A DNA stretch of 16,606 nucleotides from Coprobacillaceae bacterium UN01-12pH3A (lineage in GTDB: Bacteria > Bacillota_I > Bacilli_A > Erysipelotrichales > Coprobacillaceae): NCBI GenBank assembly GCA_027676805.1, contig JAQENU010000018.1, forward strand, positions 9,110 to 25,715, in the 5' to 3' direction. Below, piece after piece: positions 1-7,642 of this stretch (its first letter is position 1; the number at the start of each line of letters is the position of its first letter). Below the pieces are notes generated by a model. It saw nothing but the letters and a program-made list of their open reading frames with translations. It was not told the origin of the DNA and made no database searches. The translations under genes were made by a program, and so were the position numbers.

Positions 1-2
1 TT

Positions 3-761
3 TTTAAATACAAAAAAAGTGCGTATCTTATTTCAATTGTATTTGGTATATTGTATTTAAAAACTGGTAGTCGTATGTTTATTTTTTGCTTAGCTTTTAT
101 TTTAATTTATTTTTTATTTTCCTATTTTAAAACTAAAATATCTTATAAAGATATTTTTAAATTATTAGGGGTTTTGTGTATTGTTAGTTTTATATTTGTA
201 ACCATTTCAAATCAACGTTCTGTAGTAAAAAAGAATTATAGTTTGTCTAATTATGTATCATCAATAGTCGAACAAGCATTAACTGAAACGGGTACGATTT
301 TTGAGACAAATGCAACAGTATTAAATTTTTGTCCAAGTCAGGAGAGCCATTTGTATGGTAAGACTTATTTAGCTTCAATTATGTATATATTACCAAATAC
401 ATTAACAGGGGACTATCCACTTAATGAAAAAAACGTAGAATCAGTATTTTCCCCTTATGTCCAAGATTATGGTCTTATCGGTTCTTCATTTATTGCTGAA
501 TCATATTATAATTTTGGATGGTTTTCTTTATTGATAATGATAGTTTTTGGATTCATATGGGCATCAATTGACTATTTTATGAAAATTGTAAAAGATAAAA
601 ATCCTTTATATGCTATATCTCTTTTAACTGTATTTTATTATTTTTTCATTTTAATAAGAGCAGATATTCTTCAATTGTTAAGACTTACAACATGGGCACT
701 AATACCATTCTATTGTATCTTTTTATTATACAAAAGATTTAATAAAGCTGGTGATCATTAA
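3..761 (+). CDS. wzy: Wzy-type polysaccharide repeat-unit polymerase, C-terminal part (5' end outside window)
   Basis: This is the C-terminal 252 residues of a multi-pass membrane protein that most likely polymerises lipid-linked repeat units on the outer face of the membrane. The frame is open to the left window edge, so the gene starts upstream; the TTG at 51 lies inside a membrane segment and is not a credible start. Visible are a TM segment, the motif LKTGSR, two further TM segments, a large extracytoplasmic loop (about nt 230-510) ending in DYGLIGSSFIAESYYNFG, and three more TM segments up to the C-terminus. A TGSR motif after a TM segment and a late G-S-S-x-I-A-E-x-Y-Y-N-F-G stretch are typical of Wzy/O-antigen polymerases. 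The next gene starts immediately after its TAA. The Wzy call rests on topology and these motifs, since such polymerases share little sequence; substrate and linkage cannot be read. Confidence 0.8.
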   Translation, partial: FKYKKSAYLISIVFGILYLKTGSRMFIFCLAFILIYFLFSYFKTKISYKDIFKLLGVLCIVSFIFVTISNQRSVVKKNYSLSNYVSSIVEQALTETGTIFETNATVLNFCPSQESHLYGKTYLASIMYILPNTLTGDYPLNEKNVESVFSPYVQDYGLIGSSFIAESYYNFGWFSLLIMIVFGFIWASIDYFMKIVKDKNPLYAISLLTVFYYFFILIRADILQLLRLTTWALIPFYCIFLLYKRFNKAGDH

Positions 762-1517
762 ATGATACAATTAAATATTGTATGTGTTTACAATAATAAA
801 AAAAAATTAAATGATCTTTTAATTGCTTCTTTATCTAAACAGAAAGATTGTATGTATCAACTTATTCTTGTTGATAATACCAACAATCAGTATGATTCAG
901 CATGTAAAGCATTGAATTATGGTTGCTCTCAGGCTGATGGAAAATACATTATGATTCTTCATCAGGATATTTTATTTAGGAATGAATATGAATTAAAAAA
1001 TATTTATGATCAATGCGAAAAAATAAAAGAATTTGGAGTTATAGGTGTTGCTGGTAGAAATGAAGGTTTAATTTCTCACACTCTATCCTCTATAACAGAT
1101 CGTATACCAGAACAAGAATGTTCAAAGTATAAAGTAACTAATTTGACAGAATGTCAAACTGTAGATGAATGTTTATTTATTATTAAAAATAATGATTTTA
1201 AACAACAACACTTTGATGAAAATAATAAATCATGGCATTTGTATGCTGTTGAATATTCCATTGCTATGAAGTTAAAAGGAAAATCTAATTACGTTATTGA
1301 TTCCTCGATTTATCACGTATCTAATGCATTATCTTTAGATGATAGTTATTTTAAAGAATTATTAAGATTTTCAAGATCAATAAAATACTACAATAAAATT
1401 GATAAAATTTATACAACTTGTGGTATTTGGGAATTTAGAAATTTTAGTGGAAAATTAAAAATAATAGAAATTTTAATTAAACAACTAATAAAAAAATATA
1501 TGAGGAAAATTCAATGA
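762..1517 (+). CDS. Small GT-A-fold glycosyltransferase (GT2-like) with HQD motif
   Basis: A 251-residue cytoplasmic protein with a GT-A nucleotide-binding start: a first beta strand (LNIVCVYNN), then LILVDNT with Asp38, as in GT2 enzymes. The place where GT2 enzymes carry the metal-binding DxD holds YIMILHQDILF (His67-Gln68-Asp69), so only the last Asp of the usual motif remains. There is no transmembrane segment; the C-terminus is basic (IKKYMRKIQ), compatible with membrane association. The ATG abuts the stop of the polymerase gene and its own TGA overlaps the flippase start by 4 nt, so translation is probably coupled. In the family such proteins add a sugar to undecaprenyl-linked intermediates. 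Donor and acceptor are unknown. The length is short for GT2, but both ends look natural. Confidence 0.8.
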   Translation: MIQLNIVCVYNNKKKLNDLLIASLSKQKDCMYQLILVDNTNNQYDSACKALNYGCSQADGKYIMILHQDILFRNEYELKNIYDQCEKIKEFGVIGVAGRNEGLISHTLSSITDRIPEQECSKYKVTNLTECQTVDECLFIIKNNDFKQQHFDENNKSWHLYAVEYSIAMKLKGKSNYVIDSSIYHVSNALSLDDSYFKELLRFSRSIKYYNKIDKIYTTCGIWEFRNFSGKLKIIEILIKQLIKKYMRKIQ

Positions 1518-2920
1518 AAATTATTAAGAATTATTTATATAACTGTAGTTACCAATTATTGACGGTACTAGTGCCACTAATTACTACCCCTTATCTTTCT
1601 AGAGTACTATTAGCTGAAAATATAGGGATTAGTAGTTATGTATTGTCAATCTCTACAATATTTAGTACTTTAGGACTAATAGGATTAACAAGTTATTCTG
1701 CTAGAGAGATAGCATATGTCAGAAATAATGACCAGAATCGTTCAAAAACATTTTGGGAGTTATCTTTATTGAGAATACTATGTTTTATTATTACTTTTTC
1801 TTTATATATGTTTTTGGCTTTACAATCTCAATATAGATCTTATTTACTCATTCAATCAATATGGCTATTTTCTACTTTTTTGGATTTCACTTGGTATTTT
1901 ACTGGAGTTGAAGACTTTAAAATTTCATCTTTTAGAAATATTTTAGTTAAAATTATTAATCTTGCCTGTATATTTATATTTATTAAACAAGAAAGTGATT
2001 TAGGACTTTATCTTTTTTTTAATGGTTTTTGTCAAATACTGGGTTCTATTGTAGTTCTACCTATAATTAAAAAAAATATTTCAGCAATCAAATTAAGTGA
2101 GTTAAATATTTTTAAACATTTAATACCAACTATTAAAGTCTTATTACCACAGATTGCAGGGATTTTATATTTACAAATTGACAAGGTCATGATTGAGTAT
2201 ATTACTACTAATGCTAGTTATGTTGGATTCTATGATCAGGCGGAAAAGATAATTAAAATACCTTTGACAATTATTACAACTATATCAACTGTTTTAATGC
2301 CTCGAGTAGCCTATTCATTTAAAAATAAAAATGAAATTGCTAAATACATAAATATATCTATTTATATTTCTCTTGCTTTAGCAATACCTTTAACATTTGG
2401 TATAGTTGGAATTTCTGATTCAATGGTACCCTGGTTTTTTGGATCTGGGTTTGAGCCAGTCAGTGGAATAATGAAATGGTTGTCATTAATTATAATTTTC
2501 ATTTCAATGACAAGTATTTCATCTAATCAATATTTTATAGCCACAGATAAAACAAATATTCTAACAATTTCATATTTAGTTTCAGGTGTTTGTAACTTAG
2601 TCATAAACTGGATATTAATTCCAACTTTAGGAGTTTATGGTGCTATATTAGGTACAATTGCGGCTGAGCTAATTGCATTTATAATACAGTTTGTATATAT
2701 GAAAAAATATATAAATTATATTAAAATATTTTTTTTATCTATTAAATTTTTGATTTATTCTATTATTATGTATGTATTTATTTTATATTCAACATATAAT
2801 TTGCCTGCAATATTTACGACGACATTACTTCAAATAATTATTGGGATAGTTAGTTATTCTCTATTAATATTAGTATTTCATACGTATCATAAGAAAGATA
2901 TTGCTAATTTAATAAAATAA
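1514..2920 (+). CDS. wzx: Wzx-type oligosaccharide flippase (MOP/PST superfamily), first copy
   Basis: A 468-residue, almost entirely hydrophobic protein with about 12-14 predicted membrane segments. It starts with a short basic N-terminus and the pattern YQLLTVLVPLITTPYLSRVL, followed by an IG-x-SSY segment, typical of the Polysacc_synt (PF01943) branch of the MOP exporters. Members flip undecaprenyl-diphosphate-linked repeat units to the outer leaflet for Wzy to polymerise. Length fits the family (about 400-500). The ATG overlaps the preceding gene by 4 nt and is preceded by TGAGGAAAA (1501-1509) as ribosome binding site. It sits next to a Wzy-like gene, supporting a Wzx/Wzy-dependent pathway. 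It differs clearly in sequence from the second flippase on the other strand, so the two do not look like a recent duplication. Confidence 0.93.
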   Translation: MKIIKNYLYNCSYQLLTVLVPLITTPYLSRVLLAENIGISSYVLSISTIFSTLGLIGLTSYSAREIAYVRNNDQNRSKTFWELSLLRILCFIITFSLYMFLALQSQYRSYLLIQSIWLFSTFLDFTWYFTGVEDFKISSFRNILVKIINLACIFIFIKQESDLGLYLFFNGFCQILGSIVVLPIIKKNISAIKLSELNIFKHLIPTIKVLLPQIAGILYLQIDKVMIEYITTNASYVGFYDQAEKIIKIPLTIITTISTVLMPRVAYSFKNKNEIAKYINISIYISLALAIPLTFGIVGISDSMVPWFFGSGFEPVSGIMKWLSLIIIFISMTSISSNQYFIATDKTNILTISYLVSGVCNLVINWILIPTLGVYGAILGTIAAELIAFIIQFVYMKKYINYIKIFFLSIKFLIYSIIMYVFILYSTYNLPAIFTTTLLQIIIGIVSYSLLILVFHTYHKKDIANLIK

Positions 2921-2968
2921 TGTAAGTGTATTTTAAATTATATTATAGAAAGTGAGGTTATTTTAAAG

Positions 2969-4225
2969 GTGGATAAAAAAATTGTTGTTTTTCATCCAAT
3001 GCAGCAACATTCTTTCAAAACAGCAGAAGCATTAATTGAAGCAAAAATGCTTTATAAATATTACACAAGTGTATATTATAACGAAAATAAACTTCTATAT
3101 CGATTATTAGAATTAGTATTAGGTAAAGGAAATATTAAACGAATGAAAGGGCACAATAATGATAAAATTACCCCTTTTGTCAAAACGTATAATACTTTTA
3201 CTGGATTATTCTTTATGTTGTTATCGCGTATAGACAAAACAAATAAGCTAACTACATTACTCCATTTTTATTTAACAAAAAAAATGGGAAAAAAAGTTGC
3301 AAAAGATTTAATAAAAGAAAATGTGGATTTAGTAATAGGCTTTGATAGTTGGAGTTATGGATTAATTAAAGAATTAAAAAAAAGAAAATCAAATATAAAG
3401 GTAGTTATGGATTATACATCTCTTTATGCAGAGGAAATAGTTTCAATTGTAAATACTGATATATCACTAAATCCAAATATAAGAAAAAGTTATAACTATT
3501 CTATGGCTTTATATAGTTCACAATATATTAAATACTATCATTACGAATTAAAAAATGCAGATTATTATATATCGGCATCATCAGTAGCAGATAATTCTAT
3601 CTTAAAATATGGAGTTAAAAAAGATAAAATATATCGATGTACATATGGAACAAATTTTAAAAAAGTTAATTATGTTGAAAAAAATCACGATCAAGTTACC
3701 TTCATTTATATTGGGCGATTAACTCATGCTAAAGGTGTTCATTACTTATTAAATGCATTTGAAAATCTTCACAGAGACGATTTCAAATTACTTCTCATAG
3801 GGGAAGATATTGACAATTTCTCTTCTAAAGTTAGTAATAAGAATGTTGTTTTTGTAGGTTTGATTCATCATGATAAAATAAACGAGTATTTAAAAATTTC
3901 TGATGTAGCAATATCAGCTTCTATATATGATGGATTTTCTTTAGCTTTATTAGAATCAGCTGCATATAACTTACCTATAATATGTACAAAAAATACAGGA
4001 ATATCAGATTTTATTCAAAATTATAAGAATGGTTTTGTTGTTAATCCATTTCAAACTGATGATTTAATAAAACGAATAGAATACTTCTTGAACAATAAAG
4101 AAAAAATTAAAACAATGAGTTTAGAAATTGGCTCAATTATAAAAAATCTTACATGGGAACAGTACAATATTCAGATAAATAATATACTTAATTTAATATT
4201 AAAAGATATGGAGGAACAATCGTGA
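2969..4225 (+). CDS. GT4-family (GT-B fold) glycosyltransferase
   Basis: A 418-residue retaining-type glycosyltransferase. The N-terminal acceptor domain (about residues 1-220) begins IVVFHPMQQHSF and has YYTSVYY near residue 31, which recurs in one GT4 subgroup of polysaccharide loci. The C-terminal domain (about 240-390) has the GT4 donor-site landmarks: IGRLTHAKG (248-256), then DGFSLALLE (321-329) in place of the canonical E-x7-E, so the first Glu is Asp. A Gly-Ile-Ser turn at 344-346 follows. The start is a GTG at 2969 with GTGAGG (2952-2957) upstream; an internal ATG at 2999 would remove the first beta strand and is less likely. It lies 48 nt after the flippase, the widest gap in this operon, and overlaps the next gene by 4 nt. 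Likely builds the cytoplasmic repeat unit; sugar specificity is not determinable. Confidence 0.88.
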   Translation: MDKKIVVFHPMQQHSFKTAEALIEAKMLYKYYTSVYYNENKLLYRLLELVLGKGNIKRMKGHNNDKITPFVKTYNTFTGLFFMLLSRIDKTNKLTTLLHFYLTKKMGKKVAKDLIKENVDLVIGFDSWSYGLIKELKKRKSNIKVVMDYTSLYAEEIVSIVNTDISLNPNIRKSYNYSMALYSSQYIKYYHYELKNADYYISASSVADNSILKYGVKKDKIYRCTYGTNFKKVNYVEKNHDQVTFIYIGRLTHAKGVHYLLNAFENLHRDDFKLLLIGEDIDNFSSKVSNKNVVFVGLIHHDKINEYLKISDVAISASIYDGFSLALLESAAYNLPIICTKNTGISDFIQNYKNGFVVNPFQTDDLIKRIEYFLNNKEKIKTMSLEIGSIIKNLTWEQYNIQINNILNLILKDMEEQS

Positions 4226-5097
4226 ATTGCATAATTATTTTAAATTATAATAATTATGAAGAAACCCTACGATACGTAAACCAAATAAAAAATTTTAAGT
4301 GTTTAGACATAATTATTATTGTTGATAATGCATCTTCAGATCACTCAATCTATTACTTTGAAAAAATAATTAATAAAAAAATTCACTTAATAAAAAATAA
4401 CAAAAATTGTGGATATAATGCAGGAAATAATAGTGGCGTAATTTACGCACAGGAAAATTTCCCAATAAAAAATATTATAATTTCTAACCCAGATATTAAA
4501 ATTAAAGAAAACATTATGAAGTTATTATTTCAAGATCTAGAACTATACCCTTTAGTTGCTCCTATCACTTATAATATGCAAGGTAATATACAAAGTAATT
4601 GTGGATGGAGATTACCTACATATGCTCAATCATTAGCAAACTGTACACTGATTTCCTATAAAATTCAAAAAATGCTTGGAAAAAGCAACTATTTTTCAGC
4701 TATAAACTATTCAAACAGATTTGTTTCAACAGAAGCAGTATCTGGTTGCTTTTTTGGCATTACAAGTGAGGCTTACAATAAGATTGGGGGATTTGATGAG
4801 GATGTATTTTTATATGGAGAGGAAATTATACTAGGGGCTCAATTAAAAAAAGCTAAACTTATATGCGTAATAGATAAGGCCTGTACTATAGTGCACGAAG
4901 ATCAAGGTGCAAAAATTGAAAATTATACAAAATGGAAATGGCACAGTAATTTGATTAAAGAATCACATGTAATTTATTTGACAAAGTATCTAAATACAAG
5001 TAAAATACAAATTTACTTATATAAACTTATATTTAATATAGGCAATTATATAAACAGATTTATAGATATGGTGTTATTTTATAAGAATAAGAAATAA
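4222..5097 (+). CDS. GT2-family glycosyltransferase, rhamnosyltransferase-like
   Basis: A 291-residue GT-A-fold inverting glycosyltransferase. The first strand is CIIILNYNNYEETL, the nucleotide-binding loop is VDNASSD (34-40), NCGYNAGNN follows at 62-70, the metal-binding motif is NPDI (89-92), and the acceptor/catalytic region is GGFDEDVFLYGEE (189-201). This set is characteristic of the subgroup annotated as dTDP-rhamnosyltransferases, although many members use other donors. A VHEDQG stretch near the end is where related proteins have a His in an H-x3-G context. The C-terminus has a hydrophobic/basic helix. The GTG start overlaps the previous stop by 4 nt and has a strong GGAGGA site (4210-4215). 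It is the last intact gene of the plus-strand cluster; no further glycosyltransferase follows before the protease remnant. Confidence 0.88.
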   Translation: MNCIIILNYNNYEETLRYVNQIKNFKCLDIIIIVDNASSDHSIYYFEKIINKKIHLIKNNKNCGYNAGNNSGVIYAQENFPIKNIIISNPDIKIKENIMKLLFQDLELYPLVAPITYNMQGNIQSNCGWRLPTYAQSLANCTLISYKIQKMLGKSNYFSAINYSNRFVSTEAVSGCFFGITSEAYNKIGGFDEDVFLYGEEIILGAQLKKAKLICVIDKACTIVHEDQGAKIENYTKWKWHSNLIKESHVIYLTKYLNTSKIQIYLYKLIFNIGNYINRFIDMVLFYKNKK

Positions 5098-5220
5098 ACA
5101 AATTACGTTTGAATGATAATAAATATACTATATATAATTCAAATGACTAACATATGGTATTTTACTTATTTAATACCTATTATATATATGAGAAATTAGT
5201 GTAAAAGGAAAGTAATAAAT
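5098..5220 (+). other. Intergenic region upstream of the protease pseudogene, with two AU-rich inverted repeats
   Basis: This 123-base AT-rich gap holds two inverted repeats: TTTGAAT (5108-5114) with ATTCAAA (5137-5143), and GGTATT (5156-5161) with AATACC (5172-5177). The first could act as a weak terminator or operator but lacks a GC-rich stem and a clear U-tract. AAAGGAA (5204-5210) is a plausible ribosome binding site for the ATG at 5221. Nothing else coding is visible. Confidence 0.4.
5161..5188 (+). promoter_or_regulatory. Candidate promoter for the M6 protease remnant
   Basis: TTTACT (5161-5166) and TATATA (5183-5188) are separated by 16 bases and lie 33 bases before the ATG at 5221. 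In DNA this AT-rich such matches arise easily by chance, so this is only a suggestion that the protease had its own promoter rather than being read with the glycosyltransferases. Confidence 0.2.
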
Positions 5221-7366
5221 ATGATTAAAAAAATTACAATCGTGTTTATATTAATACTATCTGCATTTAATCTAAATAGCGCAACTGCAGAAGCAAAAAC
5301 AACTGGTGATTATTAACAAAACTTTGCTAATATAGTTTTATTTGCCCATTTTAGTAGTGATAATTCTGAGGTTGGGCGAGAATTTTTTAACAAAAAAGAA
5401 AATCGAGATGAACTTATATATATAACGGTAGTCACATATCCTCATAAAAGCTTTATGACGGGAATGATGTGTGGTCTAATAAGCAAATTAGAACTTGTAA
5501 TTTTTTAAATATAACCCGTTTAATTGAAGAAGTTTTACCTGAAAAAGCCGGATTAGTTGCTCATGAGTTTTTACATACATTAGGATATCAGGATCTATAT
5601 GCTAATAACCAATCTCAGCCAGTATCTTCTTGGGACATTATGGGGCAATCTTCGATGTATTTAGCATACTTAAGAAGCTACTTTAGTAACTGGTTAGATA
5701 TTCAGACAATCACTTCCAGCCAAACACTTGTTTTAGATAGTCAAGATAAAAAAGATGGTAATCAAGCATATATATTAAAATCTCCTGCTAACGATAATGA
5801 GTTTTTCTTTGTCGAATTTAGAAAGAAAAGTGATTGGAACAATAATGATACATTGGATTCAAAAATTGGATGCTTGGGAATAATCGTGTATCGTATTGAT
5901 ACAACGGTTGAGAATTTAATTAATCAGTATGGTAGCCCGGGTATTTATATATTTCGTCCACAGCCAGGACAAAATGGTTATAATAGTTCAGAAACCGTTT
6001 GTATTCAACAAGCCTTTTTATCTGAAGAGTCGGGACGAAAAGAAATCGGTTTTACAGATTTGAATAAAACATTAGAAGATGGTGCTTTAACATTTACTGA
6101 TGGGACAAATTCAGGAATCAAAATTTTCAATGTTTCAAACAGTAGTAGTGATCAGATGACATTAGATATATCTATCCCAACGAGTTCACAAATAGACTTG
6201 TGGCAGGATATTCAGTTTAAAAATGCTAATAATGATATTTATGATAGTAAAAATATCGCTATTATATCTAACGATAATACCCTATACATTGTATCTTATG
6301 AGAATAATACCATTTCTTTATACCAATATAAAAATAATGAATGGTTATCATGGGTCGATAATTTAAGGAGAGTGGCGATATTTCTCATATAAAACTATTA
6401 TATAATAGTGATGGATACTATTTAATATACACTGCAATAACTTCTATATCATCAAATTTGGTTATTAAAAAATTAAATACTACTAAAAATAGCTGGGAAA
6501 ACATTACTGTAATTGAAAACTGTGAAAATGATTTTGATGTACAAATAGTAGACGATGAACTATATCTTGTATATATAAAACTCCCAGTCAAACTTAGCTA
6601 AACTGACAGATAATCAAATTATAAATCTTGGAGTATATTTTGATAATATTGGTGGTCAACCAAAAATAGCACATGTAGAAAATACTATTTATGTAACTGT
6701 ACAAGAAGCAAATCAAAATATTATTCATACATATAAATATGAGAAAGAGAATCAATTTAAAGATATAACAAATACTTTAATAAGTGGTTCATCATATGAC
6801 TTAGCAATATTAGATAATGAGCTATATGTTTGTACTGGTGGGAATGATTTAAAAATTAATGCTTTTGATGGAAATATTTGGACAATTGGTAATTTCTCAA
6901 AATTAGAGTGTTATAATCCAAAGCTAATAACTTCTCAGGGAAATTTATATATATCAGTTTCTTCTCTAACTGGTGATGAAAATACTAAAATATACTATTA
7001 TGATGATGATATATTTATACAAGAAAATACTAACCTTGACATCGCAGGGAATAACTTTACTCTTTTCTCATTTAATAATCGTATATACATAGGCTATGTA
7101 CAAAATAATAGCAATCTAATTAAAATAAAACAGATATCAATAATGAATTATTATCAATACTAGTTATTCCACCAAAGAAAACTATTTATAAACAAGGAGA
7201 AAAATTAGATGTTTCTGGGTTAACTGTTTTTGCAAATTATAAAAATAATTCAAAAGAACTAAGTGGCAATAATTATTACCTAGATAGTTTTAATACAAAT
7301 ACAGTGGGTAATTGCACTGCAACGATTACATATGAAGAAAAATCTGCTATATTTAGTAAAAATTAA
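5221..7366 (+). pseudogene. Decayed secreted M6-family metalloprotease with beta-propeller-like region and C-terminal Ig-like domain
   Basis: The reading frame can be followed through five segments. (1) From ATG 5221, an intact signal peptide ending near SATAEA, a TAA nonsense codon at 5314-5316, then readthrough QNFANIVLFAHF typical of the M6 domain start. (2) From about 5454, DGNDVWSNK, the zinc motif HEFLHTLGYQD (5562-5594) and WDIMG (5631-5645), through the M6 domain and into repeats, ending at TAA 6390-6392. (3) 6362-6601. (4) About 6582-7163; segments 3 and 4 carry repeats of the form ELYLVY/NLYISV that suggest a beta-propeller. (5) 7130-7366, a Big_3-like Ig domain (VIPPKKTIYKQGEKLDVSGL). 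Shifts map to homopolymers: TTT 5452-5454 (-1), TTT 6362-6364 (-1), CCC 6583-6585 (+1), AAAA 7127-7130 (-1). Between FFNKKENRDE and YPHKS only about ten residues remain where I recall about a hundred, so an internal deletion is inferred. An intact protein would be secreted and zinc-dependent. This copy cannot make full-length protease. Confidence 0.9.
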
Positions 7367-7375
7367 CATAAAAAT

Positions 7376-7430
7376 AAAAGGTTCCTAGTTTCATTGAGCA
7401 ATAATTGCTTATGATGTTTGGAACCTTTTT
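7376..7430. terminator. Bidirectional rho-independent terminator
   Basis: AAAAGGTTCC (7376-7385) pairs with GGAACCTTTT (7420-7429), and an inner stem GAGCAA/TTGCTT (7396-7401 with 7405-7410) closes on a TAA loop, giving a long, slightly imperfect hairpin. On the plus strand it runs into TTTTTCATTTTCTTG; on the minus strand it runs into TTTTATTTTTATG. It lies 10 bases after the last pseudogene stop codon and downstream of the minus-strand cluster, so it can end transcripts from both directions. Confidence 0.85.
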
Positions 7431-7642
7431 CATTTTCTTGTTGTAATAAATACAACTTTATAAATATCAAATTAGTATTAATTCATTATAAGAATATTGA
7501 GTATAAATATTTATATAACATCTAATTTTATTAGATCAAATTTTGAATCAACGAAGATATTATCAGAAAAGTTTTTTTACCAAAATATTTTTCGTTGCTT
7601 ACATTATAAAATTATTATTCTAATAACTTCAAATAGAAGATT
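7431..7642. other. Non-coding gap between the convergent units, with inverted repeats
   Basis: No credible gene is seen on either strand; the open frame running from 7497 into the aminotransferase region is low-complexity and is antisense to a real gene over its second half. Inverted repeats present are ATCTAAT-TTT-ATTAGAT (7520-7536, perfect 7-bp arms) and a longer imperfect pair with arms AACGAA (7550-7555) and TTCGTT (7591-7596). Neither has a following U-tract on the minus strand, so neither is a convincing terminator for the aminotransferase transcript. Confidence 0.45.

Noticed and set aside
51..59. TTG at 51 as the start of the polymerase gene
   Set aside because: The frame is open to the window edge and the codon sits within a hydrophobic segment directly before the TGSR motif; the true start is upstream of the window.
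5469..6392. An independent 307-residue metalloprotease gene starting at GTG 5469
   Set aside because: It starts in the middle of a conserved M6 stretch (DGNDVWSNK), has no ribosome binding site or signal peptide, and its end runs into another frame of the same protein; it is a segment of the pseudogene.
5098..7642. Insertion sequence or integrated element around the protease remnant
   Set aside because: No transposase or integrase fragments, terminal inverted repeats or target duplications could be found; the region is explained by a decayed M6 protease gene and non-coding DNA.
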